From: Sulfurisoma sp.
GTDB taxonomy: Bacteria; Pseudomonadota; Gammaproteobacteria; Burkholderiales; Rhodocyclaceae
Length of the DNA stretch: 64,000 bases
Assembly: GCA_030691075.1 (NCBI GenBank)
Contig: JAUYFI010000063.1
Coordinates: 1-64,000, forward strand
Reading direction: 5' to 3'
Shown: piece by piece, positions 40,631-49,429 of the stretch
Layout: each line of letters starts with the position of its first letter
Numbering within the stretch: position 1 is the stretch's first letter
Notes under the pieces: model-generated
What the model was told of the DNA's origin: nothing
The model's input: only the letters and a program-made list of their open reading frames with translations
Database searches by the model: none
Translations under genes and position numbers: made by a program

Positions 40631-41626
40631 TTACACCACCTTGGCGCGGAACAGGTCGTGCATGTTGAGGGCGCCGATCAGCGCGCCGGTCGTGTCGGTG
40701 ACGGGCAGGACGAAGGTCTTGAAGCGCTCCATCATCTCCACCGCCTCGACGGCCAGGCGCTCGGGCGCGATGGAGCGCGGATTGCGAGTCATGACATCGG
40801 CAACGGCCGCCGTGCGCAGATCGCCGACCCGCTCGATGGCGCGGCGCAGGTCGCCGTCGGTGAAGATGCCGGCGACATGGCGCGCGGCATCGACGATGAT
40901 CACCATGCCCATGCCGGCGCGGGTCATTTCCAGCAGCGCGGCGGCGAGCGTGGCGGCCTCGTCGATTACCGGCATGTCGGCGCCGCCGCGCATCACGTCG
41001 CTCACATGGGTCAGCAGCTTGCGCCCGAGCGCGCCGCCCGGGTGCGAGCGGGCGAAATCCTCCGCGCCGAAGCCGCGCGCGTCGAGCAGCGCCACCGCCA
41101 GCGCGTCGCCCAGCGCCAGCGCCGCCGTGGTGCTGGCGGTGGGGGCGAGATTGAGCGGGCAGGCCTCCTCGGCCACCGAGGCGTCGAGGTGAATGTCGGC
41201 TTCGCGGGCGAGCGGCGAGTCGGGGTTGCCGGTGATGGCGATCAGCCTGCCGCCCTGGCGCTTCACCAGTGGCACGATGGTGAGGAGCTCGTCATTGGCG
41301 CCGGAATTGGAAATGGCGATCAGCACGTCGTCATGCGTGATCATGCCCAGGTCGCCATGCACCGCCTCGGCGGCATGGACGAAATAGGCGGGCGTGCCGG
41401 TGCTGGCCATGGTCGCCGCGATCTTGCGCGCGATGTGGCCCGACTTGCCGATGCCGCTGACGATGACGCGGCCATGGCTGGCGAGGATCAATTCGACGGC
41501 CTGCGCAAAGGCGCCGTCGATGCGCTCGGCCAGCGCCGCGATGGCCTTCGCCTCGATGCGCAGCACCTGGCGGGCCAGTTCGACCGGGGTGGTGGCGGAG
41601 GGCGGCGTGGATTGAGCGCGAGACAT
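40631..41626 (-). CDS. kdsD: Arabinose-5-phosphate isomerase
   Basis: A 331-residue enzyme with an SIS domain (VIVSGIGKSGHIARKIAATMASTGTPA, then SNSGANDELL) and two CBS domains at the C-terminus (DVMRGGADMPVI, DVMTRNPRSI). It converts ribulose-5-phosphate to arabinose-5-phosphate, the first step to KDO. Full length for KdsD/KpsF. It is separated from kdsC by 79 bp of GC-rich sequence. Confidence 0.95.
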   Translation of the reverse strand: MSRAQSTPPSATTPVELARQVLRIEAKAIAALAERIDGAFAQAVELILASHGRVIVSGIGKSGHIARKIAATMASTGTPAYFVHAAEAVHGDLGMITHDDVLIAISNSGANDELLTIVPLVKRQGGRLIAITGNPDSPLAREADIHLDASVAEEACPLNLAPTASTTAALALGDALAVALLDARGFGAEDFARSHPGGALGRKLLTHVSDVMRGGADMPVIDEAATLAAALLEMTRAGMGMVIIVDAARHVAGIFTDGDLRRAIERVGDLRTAAVADVMTRNPRSIAPERLAVEAVEMMERFKTFVLPVTDTTGALIGALNMHDLFRAKVV

Positions 41627-41682
41627 GGCGGCGGATTATAGCAACCGCCAAAACCAAGCCCGCCGCGGATCAAACCTTGGGT

Positions 41683-41913
41683 TCAAATCGCTTTACGCCG
41701 GCCTTCCTGGCTGATCGTTGCCGCGCTCAACATCAGTTGGCGCATTTGTTCGACCGCGGCAACCGCGTCACCACTTTTGCTGCTCTCTGCCGGCACCAGA
41801 TCCGCTACCGGCTCGCCTCGCAGGGTGATGGTATATCGATTTCCCGCCTGAACGCCGCGCAATAATTCCGGCAACTTGGTTTTGGCTTCGTACGATCCGA
41901 TCTCGAGATTCAT
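41683..41913 (-). CDS. Phd/YefM-type antitoxin, orphan
   Basis: A 76-residue protein starting MNLEIGSYEAKTKLPELLRGVQAGNRYTITLRGEPVADLVP, the Phd/YefM N-terminal domain. The C-terminus is short. No toxin gene follows on either side within the 57 bp to kdsD, so it is either a solitary antitoxin or the remains of a module. A second Phd-VapC pair lies 165 bp away but is dissimilar. Confidence 0.8.
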   Translation of the reverse strand: MNLEIGSYEAKTKLPELLRGVQAGNRYTITLRGEPVADLVPAESSKSGDAVAAVEQMRQLMLSAATISQEGRRKAI

Positions 41914-42077
41914 GGCGATCCCCCTTCAAGTCGCTATAGACCGGCATAGCGACCAGTCGGATCATGTTCAAGCGAGGAGGAGTGCGCCGGGCATCGCGCA
42001 AGAAGGCAGTCGTGGAACCGTGGCAGCGGCCTGATTTACGATAAACGTAATCAGGGCCACGGTGATTCGCTTCGTGC

Positions 42078-42461
42078 TCAGATCGTTTCTATCAACCCGC
42101 CGTAAGCGGCAACCTTCGGGTCCGCGGTAAGCAGAACCAGGGGCTCGACCATGGATTGTGCCACCAGCAACCTGTCGAACGGGTCCTTGTGATCATTGAG
42201 GAGTGGCAACGTCGCCACTCGCGCGGCATGAATGGCCGATACAGGCAGTTCGATAAAACCGCTGTCGTCGATGGCCCGCGCCATTGCCTGGGCATCGGCA
42301 TCGATTTTGCCGACGGCCGACTTGATCGCAATTTCCCAGATCGAGGCCGCCGAGACGAAAACTTCGGTCGCTGCCCGAATGGTGGCCCTGGCCGCAGCGG
42401 TCAAGCGTCGGTTGTCCGACACCGCCCAGATGAAGACATGGGTGTCGAGCAATACCCGCAC
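42078..42461 (-). CDS. VapC-type PIN toxin
   Basis: A 127-residue PIN domain protein. D6 (LLDTHVFIWAV), E in ASIWEIAIK, D in HKDPFDRLLVAQ, and D in LTADPKV form a complete acidic set, so it looks active. It begins 1 bp after its antitoxin's stop codon. This subtype (DTHxxxW, HxDPFDRxL) normally pairs with Phd-type antitoxins. Confidence 0.92.
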   Translation of the reverse strand: MRVLLDTHVFIWAVSDNRRLTAAARATIRAATEVFVSAASIWEIAIKSAVGKIDADAQAMARAIDDSGFIELPVSAIHAARVATLPLLNDHKDPFDRLLVAQSMVEPLVLLTADPKVAAYGGLIETI

Positions 42462-42462
42462 C

Positions 42463-42699
42463 TCAGCGTCCTTCGAAACCGGCGAGCATATCGTCCGGCA
42501 AAGGGGCGTCGAAATCGTCGGCGACGCGAACCTTCCCCTTTAGCACGCCGAAGCGGATCGGACGCTGCTTGGGCTGAATGGCAGTCAGCTTGGCGACCTG
42601 CTTGCCTCCGCGCGCAATGATCACATCCTGGCCGGATTCCGCCAGTTCGACGTATTTCGAAAAGTGGGTCTTGGCTTCGTAAATATTGACGTGTTCCAT
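42463..42699 (-). CDS. Phd-type antitoxin of the PIN toxin
   Basis: A 78-residue antitoxin: MEHVNIYEAKTHFSKYVELAESGQDVIIARGGKQVAKL is the Phd DNA-binding part, and the tail FDAPLPDDMLAGFEGR is the toxin-neutralising segment typical of this pairing. TAGACTAG-like sequence upstream may be its operator, but this is not firm. Confidence 0.9.
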   Translation of the reverse strand: MEHVNIYEAKTHFSKYVELAESGQDVIIARGGKQVAKLTAIQPKQRPIRFGVLKGKVRVADDFDAPLPDDMLAGFEGR

Positions 42700-42821
42700 A
42701 TTTCCTCCGCAGGATTGACCAGACCTAGTCTAGTCTATATTTGTCATGCGTCAACCACGATTTCTGAGGGGCAGTCATCGCAGGCCAGGCCGTGCGATCG
42801 GCTAATTCGGAGGCACCAAAG

Positions 42822-42847
42822 ACAAAGCCCGCCGAAGCGGGCTTTGT
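42822..42847. terminator. Terminator hairpin after the pilin gene
   Basis: ACAAAGCCCGC, loop CGAA, GCGGGCTTTGT form an 11-bp perfect stem with A/T-rich flanks, 34 bp beyond the end of the minus-strand pilin gene. A good rho-independent terminator candidate. Confidence 0.7.
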
Positions 42848-42880
42848 TGCGAGAGGGGGAAAGAAAGGGTAGCGCGTCCC

Positions 42881-43573
42881 CTATTGTTTCTTGCAGACTG
42901 TGTAAAGCTTCGATGTATCGGATTCTGAATAGGCGAGCAGTAGACTCGTGTCGCCAGCCGTGGGCTGTGCAGAGCCGGGAGTTACGCTACCTGCTTGCTC
43001 GAAGCCGAGTATGTTGCCCTTATTCGGCTTGCCGTCGTCGAACTGGGCATCGATCGCGCCTGCGATTTTTCCGTCGAGATTGGAGGTACAGACGACGAGG
43101 CCGGCAATATAGGAGGTGGTTGTGCTAAGTCCAGCGTTGTTTTGTACCCCCATTATGCCGCCCACCGCATTTTGAGGCAGGACAGCGCTCGCTGGATCGC
43201 CGCCGATCAATCCGGCTGCCCGCAAATCCATCCAGAATGTGACGCACTCGTCCGTGGCTGCATTGCTGTTGAAAGCACAGCCAGCGGTACCGGCCAAAAT
43301 GTCAATCTTGCCATTTTGGTTGCCGCCTGGGGTCGGAACAGCACTCCAGCGGGCCTTCGTGGTTGCATCCAGATCGTCACCGGGCAGTGCCTTGTAGCGA
43401 TCCTGATAAGTGTAGACGGCGGCGGTTATGCCGTTCAGGTCGTTGGCAATATTCTTGATCTTCGCGCTGTTGATCAGTTCCTGACCCTTGAGCACGCCGC
43501 CGAGCAGCAGACCGATGATGACCAGCACGATGGCGATTTCGACCAACGTAAAACCTTGTTGTTTGCGGTACAT
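42881..43573 (-). CDS. Type IV pilin-like protein
   Basis: A 230-residue prepilin with a short leader MYRKQQG and then FTLVEIAIVLVIIGLLLGG, giving cleavage after G7, Phe1 and Glu5 of the mature protein. The C-terminal domain has cysteines that may form a disulfide (CAFNSNAATDEC) and ends VCKKQ. ATG 43573 is used, as an upstream extension would lengthen the leader. It lies alone on the minus strand, 5 kb from the MSHA-like operon, and may be the major or a minor pilin of that system. Confidence 0.85.
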   Translation of the reverse strand: MYRKQQGFTLVEIAIVLVIIGLLLGGVLKGQELINSAKIKNIANDLNGITAAVYTYQDRYKALPGDDLDATTKARWSAVPTPGGNQNGKIDILAGTAGCAFNSNAATDECVTFWMDLRAAGLIGGDPASAVLPQNAVGGIMGVQNNAGLSTTTSYIAGLVVCTSNLDGKIAGAIDAQFDDGKPNKGNILGFEQAGSVTPGSAQPTAGDTSLLLAYSESDTSKLYTVCKKQ

Positions 43574-43705
43574 TTGATGTCTCCTGAAAAGCCTGTGTCT
43601 AGCCTGAAGCAACTACAATGCCAGCCATATTGAAGACCGAATTTGCCTTTTTGAACCCGCAAATCCAGGCTGGGAGACCCTTTTCCGTCTATTTCCCGAC
43701 AGGTG

Positions 43706-43721
43706 TGTCGATAATTCGACA
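43706..43721. promoter_or_regulatory. Palindrome TGTCGA-TAAT-TCGACA
   Basis: Perfect six-base arms around TAAT, 12-27 bp upstream of the start of the histidine kinase and in the region divergent to the pilin gene. It is likely an operator or overlaps the kinase promoter; the regulator is unknown. Confidence 0.35.
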
Positions 43722-43733
43722 TATCTCTTTAGT

Positions 43734-45464
43734 GTGATGGGCCCGTCGCCGTCTTCCGGGCGCGCAGTTCTCCTGGCCTGGCTCGCGCCGCACCGGCGCG
43801 GCGTTCTGCTGGCGATGCTGGTGCTGTTGCACCTGACCTTGCTCGAAGGCGTGGACAGCCTGATGGATAGAATCCTGATGGTCATTCACATCGGGCTGTT
43901 CTTTCTCTGGCAGCCCTTCGTTCGCACCGAGCAGCGCCTTTCGGCGGGGAATCTGGTGATGGTCTTCGGCATGGTCGCGGCGGCCGTGTTGCTGCAGAGC
44001 GCGGCGCTGGTGATGCTGTGGACGATGCTTCTGGCCGGCATCATCGGCGGCAAGATATTCGTGCTCGGCACGCGCTGGAACCGCATCTTCCATCTCGCCG
44101 CCCTTGCCTACCTGATCGCGGCGTTGCTGATCTTCCTGCTGCCCGGTCTGCTGCCGGCCGCCGCGGCCATCAGCGCGCCCTTCGACCGCCTGGCGCGCTA
44201 CGGTTTGCCCCTGATCTTCGCCGTGATGCTGGCGATGCCCGCCGAGCGCCACGTGCAGGAGCGCCCGGAAATGATCGACTTCGCCTACAGCGTCTTCGTT
44301 TTCCTGCTGCTGGCGGTTCTGGTGCTGGGCAGCGTGGCCGGAATGCTGCTGACGGGCCTGGACTATGTCGGCTCGCTGCTGGTCGTGCTGCTGGCGATGG
44401 GGGTGGTGTTGCTGTTTCTCGGCTGGTCGTGGAACCCCCGCGGCGGCTTCTCCGGCATCGGAGTCTTTGTGTCCCGCTATCTGCTGTCGGCCAGCCTGCC
44501 CTTTGAACCGTGGGTGGAGTCGCTGGCTTCCTATCCGGCCGGAGAGACCGAGCCGCGCGAATTCCTGGACTGGGCCTGCGGCCAACTCTTGCAGGAAGTT
44601 GTGTGGGTGAATGGCGTCGCCTGGTCGGCCGAAACCGGCGGCGGCACCGTCGGTCGGCGCGACGGGCATCGTATCCGCTTCAAACAAAAAGAAGTCGACT
44701 TCGATCTCTATACCGGGCACCCGCTGACGCCATCCATGATCTGGCAGATCAATGTCATGCTGCAACTGCTCGACGAGTTTTACCTGGCTCGCCTGCGCGA
44801 ACGCAAGCTGCGGGAACTGAGTTACCTGCAGGCGATTTACGAAACCGGCTCGCGCCTGACGCACGACGTCAAGAACATCCTCCAGTCGCTCAACGCCCTC
44901 TGCACCGCCGTGGCGGCCGAGGGCGCCACGGCATCGCCGGAATTCCAGGGCCTGATGCGGCGCCAGCTACCGGCGATCACCCAGCGCCTGCGGCAGACGC
45001 TGGACAAGCTGGGACATCCGCCCGGCGATCTGGGTGCGTTGACGCAGGCCGACCGCTGGTGGCGCGAAGTGCAGGACACCTTCGCTGGCCGCGGAATCGC
45101 GTTCGCCAGCGCGGGCGATCTGGCGGGGCAACGGCTTCCGGTCGGCCTGTTCTCCTCCGCGACCGAGAACCTGCTGCAGAACGCCCTGGACAAGCGCCAG
45201 TTGCAGCCTGGAATTGCCATCGAAGTGACGCTGTCGGCCGTCGATACCGCCGGCCTGGTTTTGCAGGTTTGCGATAGCGGCACGGCGGTTCCGGCGGGTC
45301 TGGTCGGACGCCTGGGCGTCGAGCCGGTCAAGTCCGAGAATGGCCTCGGCATTGGTGTGTATCAGGTGGCGCGACTCGCGGCGAACGCCGGCTACCGGCT
45401 GGAACTGAGCACCAACCTCCCCGGCCAAGTCTGTTTCCGCCTGATTCCCACGGTGGCGGCTTAG
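43734..45464 (+). CDS. Membrane sensor histidine kinase
   Basis: A 576-residue protein with about eight N-terminal membrane helices (roughly 15-255), a cytoplasmic GAF-like linker, the phosphoacceptor motif RLTHDVKNILQSL (H377), and a degenerate HATPase domain (TENLLQNALDKR as N box, LVLQVCDSGTAVP as G1, and NGLGIGVYQVARLA as G2). No response regulator gene is adjacent. The start is GTG 43734 or ATG 43737. It converges on the adenylate cyclase gene, with the two stops overlapping by 4 bp. Confidence 0.82.
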   Translation: MMGPSPSSGRAVLLAWLAPHRRGVLLAMLVLLHLTLLEGVDSLMDRILMVIHIGLFFLWQPFVRTEQRLSAGNLVMVFGMVAAAVLLQSAALVMLWTMLLAGIIGGKIFVLGTRWNRIFHLAALAYLIAALLIFLLPGLLPAAAAISAPFDRLARYGLPLIFAVMLAMPAERHVQERPEMIDFAYSVFVFLLLAVLVLGSVAGMLLTGLDYVGSLLVVLLAMGVVLLFLGWSWNPRGGFSGIGVFVSRYLLSASLPFEPWVESLASYPAGETEPREFLDWACGQLLQEVVWVNGVAWSAETGGGTVGRRDGHRIRFKQKEVDFDLYTGHPLTPSMIWQINVMLQLLDEFYLARLRERKLRELSYLQAIYETGSRLTHDVKNILQSLNALCTAVAAEGATASPEFQGLMRRQLPAITQRLRQTLDKLGHPPGDLGALTQADRWWREVQDTFAGRGIAFASAGDLAGQRLPVGLFSSATENLLQNALDKRQLQPGIAIEVTLSAVDTAGLVLQVCDSGTAVPAGLVGRLGVEPVKSENGLGIGVYQVARLAANAGYRLELSTNLPGQVCFRLIPTVAA

Positions 45465-46789
45465 AACTGACTATCGGATTCGGGGGCTGCCCCGGTCGTT
45501 GCGGGCTGCGCGCGGCCGATCAGGCGATAGACCGTCATGTTGCCCTTGCCCTTGAGGTAGATCGTCTGCGGTTCGTGGAAGTCGAACGTCTGCTTCAGGC
45601 GATGATAGGTGACGGTGTCGCACTGGATCATGCCCGGTACACCCTCGGCCGTGATGCGGCTGGCGATGTTCACCGTGTCGCCCCACAGGTCGTAAATGAA
45701 CTTCTTCTTGCCGACCACGCCGGCCACCACCGGCCCGGTGCCGATGCCGATGCGGATCTCGAGGTTTGCGGAATTGACGGCGAAGTCGCGGTGCAGCAGG
45801 TCGCGCATCGCCACCGCCATGTCGGCGATGGCGGCGGTGTAGTCCTGCGAGCCTTCGTTGAGGCCGCCGGCGACCATGTAGGCGTCGCCGATAGTCTTGA
45901 TTTTCTCCAGGCCGTGGTCGTCGGCGAGATCGTCGAAGGCCGAGAAGATGCGGTTCAACATCGCGAACACCTGGTTCGGCGCCATGTTGGCCGCGACCTG
46001 GGTGAAATTGACGATGTCGGCGAACATTACAGAGACATCGGCGAAGCCATCGGCGATGGTCTGGTCGGAGTTCTTCAAGCGGGTGGCGACGGGCTCCGGC
46101 AGGATGTTGAGCAGCAGGCGCTCGGCCCGCTCCTGCTCGATCGCCAGCATCCGGTGGGCCTCGTCGAACTTGGCCTGGATTTTCATTCTTTCCTGGGTCG
46201 AGAAGCGCAGCAGCAAGTAGATGATGGTGGCGACCGCGACGAAGTTGAGGGCGAAGAACACCACGCTGGTGCGGAGCGGCACCGCGAGATGGGCGGCGGC
46301 GGAACTGTCGACGAGCAGATAGTCGAACAGCCCCGAAAGTGCGATCAGGAACACCCAGGCGAAAAACCAGGCAACCGACTCGCGCACGCCGAAGAACAGA
46401 ATGGCGCCGATCGGTGCCAGCAGGCCCCAGAGCACGATGCCGCTGGCCGTGATGAAGCTGCCAATGGTCCACTGCATGACAAACGGCATGAACAGGAACA
46501 GCGCGATCTGGGTGAGGCGGAAAAAATTGAAATTGCGCGTCCGGATGTACAGCAGCATGTTCCCTGCCAGCAGCAGTTGAAAGGCGACGGGCAGGGTGGA
46601 CGAGAGCTGCGGCCCCAGCGCCCAGTAGATCACCAGCCACAGCATCGAGGTGATGCTGACCAGGCCGGTGGCCAGCATCAGCAGCGACTTGTTGAGGCGC
46701 AATTCCTCGTCGTCGCCCGGCTCGATGCCGGCAGTGCGCAGGCGCCGGATAAAGCTGGCGTTGGCTGATGGCGAGGGGAGGGCGCTCAT
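45461..46789 (-). CDS. Class III adenylate/guanylate cyclase with membrane domain
   Basis: A 442-residue protein with six predicted membrane helices (about 35-205), a short linker helix, and a class III cyclase domain: VSVMFADIVNFTQVA (metal-binding aspartates), GLEKIKTIGDAYMVAGG, and YDLWGDTVNIASRI. It probably makes cAMP. ATG 46789 is taken; the ORF extends further but without protein-like sequence. In type IV pilus systems cAMP often governs pilus genes; a connection to the MSHA-like operon is inference. Confidence 0.88.
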   Translation of the reverse strand: MSALPSPSANASFIRRLRTAGIEPGDDEELRLNKSLLMLATGLVSITSMLWLVIYWALGPQLSSTLPVAFQLLLAGNMLLYIRTRNFNFFRLTQIALFLFMPFVMQWTIGSFITASGIVLWGLLAPIGAILFFGVRESVAWFFAWVFLIALSGLFDYLLVDSSAAAHLAVPLRTSVVFFALNFVAVATIIYLLLRFSTQERMKIQAKFDEAHRMLAIEQERAERLLLNILPEPVATRLKNSDQTIADGFADVSVMFADIVNFTQVAANMAPNQVFAMLNRIFSAFDDLADDHGLEKIKTIGDAYMVAGGLNEGSQDYTAAIADMAVAMRDLLHRDFAVNSANLEIRIGIGTGPVVAGVVGKKKFIYDLWGDTVNIASRITAEGVPGMIQCDTVTYHRLKQTFDFHEPQTIYLKGKGNMTVYRLIGRAQPATTGAAPESDSQF

Positions 46790-46861
46790 TCGGGGCGGGT
46801 TATTGCGAATAGCATGGAGGGGCAGTTTCGCAGGAACGGGGGGGGTGGTCAAGGCAGGCAC

Positions 46862-47098
46862 TCAGGCTTTCGCCAAACGATGCGTTTCCATTCGCCCCGC
46901 GCGTTTGTCAAACGTTACCGTCGTCTCGCAGCCGGCCTGCCGATTGCGCAGGCCGATCAGACTATCGGCAAAACCGGCCCCACTGCTTTGGTAGCTGCGC
47001 AATGCGCTCCAAGCCATGTCGGGTGTTTCAACCCGCAGTTCGGCCGAGGTGAGCACGGTTCGAAGCACCTCGACGACGGTGTATCGAGCCCGATCATC
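46862..47098 (-). pseudogene. PIN-domain toxin remnant lacking its N-terminus
   Basis: From about 47095 down, the frame encodes YTVVEVLRTVLTSAELRVE, then GAGFADSLIGLRNRQAGC and TVTFDKRAG, the second half of a VapC PIN domain (third and fourth acidic motifs). The expected first half with the MIGIDTNVLVR-type start is missing: the antitoxin stop codon runs straight into mid-domain sequence. This deletion removes the first catalytic Asp, so the toxin is dead. Confidence 0.8.
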
Positions 47099-47330
47099 CG
47101 CGCCCAGCGCGCTGCGCGATGGCGACGTCCATCTGCTCAAGCGTGACGGCCTTGGCGGGCGGCGGTACCATTCCCTTTAGCCGCTTGACGGGCGCAGAGG
47201 CTGGCATCAACTCCACACGACCGTCGTCGCCGAGAAGGAATTCCACCCGGTCACCGCTGTTGAGATGAAGGCGCTCCCGCAGGGGGTTGGGGAGGGTGAT
47301 CTGGCCTTTGCTGCTCAGGATGGCCTCCAT
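47094..47330 (-). CDS. AbrB/MazE-type antitoxin with truncated partner
   Basis: A 78-residue antitoxin. MEAILSSKGQITLPNPLRERLHLNSGDRVEFLL is a complete AbrB DNA-binding domain, followed by the toxin-binding tail. Its reading frame is intact although the adjoining PIN gene has lost its N-terminus, so it survives without a toxin. Confidence 0.88.
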   Translation of the reverse strand: MEAILSSKGQITLPNPLRERLHLNSGDRVEFLLGDDGRVELMPASAPVKRLKGMVPPPAKAVTLEQMDVAIAQRAGRG

Positions 47331-47401
47331 GGCTTACCTCGCGTCAATTTCATTACTTTCGCGCCTTGAATCATACGTCAGCGACGAGTTTTCGTCAGTC
47401 G

Positions 47402-48595
47402 TCAGGCTGAGCCAGATTCCGTTGCCGATTCGCTGTGCTCCAGCGCGATCGAAAAATGGGGCAGCGACACCAGCCAGACGCCTGAAAGCGTCGCGTCGAG
47501 GTCGCCGCCGTGTACCAGCATGCGGATGGATGCCGCTTGCGGATCGGCCGCGGCATGGCGGCGCAGCGCGACAAGCATGTTGTCGGAAACCGTGGCGCCG
47601 GACTTGATCTCGATGGCGAGCGGACGGACGGGGCGCTCGATCAGGAGGTCCACCTCGAGCCCGTTGGAATCGCGGTAAAAGCTCAACTGGGGTCGCCGCC
47701 CGCGATTGAAGTGCCACTTGACCGCCTCGGATACCACCAGGTTTTCGAACAGCGGGCCGCGCAACGGATGCGTGGCGATCTGGGACTCGTCGTTGATGCC
47801 GACGAGGAAGCTCGCCAGGCCGACATCGTGAAAATACAGCTTGGGCGAGCGGACCAGGCGCTTGCGCAGGTTGGCGTGGCGAGGCTGTAGCAGGAAAATG
47901 ACGTAACTTGCCTCAAGCAGGGCGAGCCAGGCGCGAGCCGTGGGTTGTGAGACGCCCGTGTCCGCCGCAAGGTTGTTGAGGTTGAGCAGTTGCCCGATGC
48001 GCCCCGCGCAGAGCCGGACGAAACGCTCGAACAGGCTCAGGTCGCGGACTTCGGCAAGCTGGCGCAGGTCTCTCTGGACGAAGGTGTCGAAATAGTCGGC
48101 CAGCATCTGCCCGGGATCGATTCCCTGTGCATGGATGCGCGGGTAGCCGCCGGCATGCAGCATCCGATCGACAGTGGGGTGGATTCCCGCATTGCCAAGT
48201 TCCTCCAGCGAAAGCGGCAGCAGCTTGAGAAGGGCCGTGCGACCGGCCAGCGACTGGCTGACCCGGCTCATCACCTCCAGTTGCTGGCTGCCGGTGAGCA
48301 GAAAGCGCCCGGGCGTCGGTGCTTCGTCCACCAACACCTGCAGCCAGGAGGGCAGATCGGGCACGCGCTGGAATTCATCGAAAATCGCCCCGTCCGGATA
48401 GCGCGCCAGAAAGCCGCGCGGATCGGCCAGGAAGTGGGCGCGGGTATCGAGCGCTTCGAGATTGACGTAGGGTTTGTCGGGAAACGTCCGGCGCAGCAGC
48501 GTCGTCTTGCCGCTCTGGCGCGGGCCGGTGACGGTGACGACCGGATACTGGCGGGCAAGGTCGATCAGATGGCGGGCGATAAGTCGCGGGAACAT
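47402..48595 (-). CDS. AAA ATPase with DUF4143
   Basis: A 397-residue protein of the AAA_14-DUF4143 family: VTVTGPRQSGKTTLLRR (Walker A near residues 24-32), GAIFDEFQRVPDLPSWL (Walker B), RFLLTGSQQLEVM (sensor), and C-terminal LEVDLLIERPVRPLAIEIKSG (nuclease-like DUF4143). Widespread family of unknown function, often in accessory regions near defence or TA genes, as here. It looks complete. Confidence 0.88.
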   Translation of the reverse strand: MFPRLIARHLIDLARQYPVVTVTGPRQSGKTTLLRRTFPDKPYVNLEALDTRAHFLADPRGFLARYPDGAIFDEFQRVPDLPSWLQVLVDEAPTPGRFLLTGSQQLEVMSRVSQSLAGRTALLKLLPLSLEELGNAGIHPTVDRMLHAGGYPRIHAQGIDPGQMLADYFDTFVQRDLRQLAEVRDLSLFERFVRLCAGRIGQLLNLNNLAADTGVSQPTARAWLALLEASYVIFLLQPRHANLRKRLVRSPKLYFHDVGLASFLVGINDESQIATHPLRGPLFENLVVSEAVKWHFNRGRRPQLSFYRDSNGLEVDLLIERPVRPLAIEIKSGATVSDNMLVALRRHAAADPQAASIRMLVHGGDLDATLSGVWLVSLPHFSIALEHSESATESGSA

Positions 48596-48671
48596 GCCAT
48601 GACTTTAAGTCATGTAATTTCAAAAATCAATCTTGAAATTGCATAAATAACCATTCGTTGGCGCTACCCGG

Positions 48672-48695
48672 CGCCGTGCCGCCGGCGCCGACTTT
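48672..48695 (-). repeat. Dispersed repeat, short form, intergenic
   Basis: Minus strand AAAGTCGGC then GCCGGCGGCACGGCG, two bases from consensus, 6 bp beyond the prepilin stop. Confidence 0.6.
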
Positions 48696-48700
48696 CCGGC

Positions 48701-49411
48701 TCAGGGCAGCTTGCCGGCGGAGATCATGCGGTTGAAGAGGAGATTGGCCGGCAACAAAATGACCAGGTCGTCGAACTCGCCACCAGTCGTTACCGTATTG
48801 TCGGCGGCCTGGCGGCTGAAATAGCTTGTCGGGCCGGCCTCGTTGGCGTCCTCGTCGACGTTGGTGGCCGAATCATCCGCCAGGGCCGTGCCCGAGTCGC
48901 TGGTACCCCAGCGGTTTTTGCCGTGGGAGAAGATGACTGCGGGAACCTGCGTTGCCAAGCCTGCGACGGTGCCCGCGACGTCGCGCGTCTGCACTGTGCG
49001 GTTTGCAACCGTCGTCAGACTGATCGTTCCGTTGGCGTAGTCCGGGGTGACGCTGTAGCGGATGAGCTTGCCATAGCCGTCGAGTTTCGCGGTGCCCAGT
49101 GTGACCCAGGGAATGAAGCCGCTGCAAGCCGCGTCGGTGGCGCAAATGGTGGCGTTTTCCGTGCCGTCGGTGGCCGAGGTTGCCGGCCGCGGCAACCGGC
49201 CGTTGGCGGCGGCAAAGCCGATCAGCGCTTCGCGGATCTCGGCCAGCGCCTTCTCGCTGTTATTGCGTGCGGCGATGTCCTGCTGCGTCGACAGCGGCAT
49301 CATCATGCCGCCGATCAGAAGGGCGACGATGACCAGCACCACCGCGAGTTCGGTCAGCGTAAAACCGCGCTGGGAAAAAGTCGGCGCTGGCGGGACGGCG
49401 AGGGTCCTCAT
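48701..49411 (-). CDS. Prepilin-like protein with repeat-extended leader
   Basis: A 236-residue prepilin: RGFTLTELAVVLVIVALLIGGMMM gives cleavage after G16 and the Glu5 of the mature protein. The leader MRTLAVPPAPTFSQRG is longer than usual because the middle (VPPAPTF) is encoded by a dispersed repeat (49375-49400). An alternative ATG lies five codons upstream (49426). The rest is a globular minor-pilin domain. It stands downstream of the large lectin-like gene and may be a minor pilin of the MSHA-like system. Confidence 0.85.
   Translation of the reverse strand: MRTLAVPPAPTFSQRGFTLTELAVVLVIVALLIGGMMMPLSTQQDIAARNNSEKALAEIREALIGFAAANGRLPRPATSATDGTENATICATDAACSGFIPWVTLGTAKLDGYGKLIRYSVTPDYANGTISLTTVANRTVQTRDVAGTVAGLATQVPAVIFSHGKNRWGTSDSGTALADDSATNVDEDANEAGPTSYFSRQAADNTVTTGGEFDDLVILLPANLLFNRMISAGKLP
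49375..49400 (+). repeat. Dispersed repeat, short form, inside a prepilin leader
   Basis: AAAAAGTCGGC then GCTGGCGGGACGGCG, exact consensus. Read as VPPAPTF in the prepilin leader peptide, in frame. Confidence 0.85.
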
Positions 49412-49429
49412 GTGATTCCGTTGCATTGG

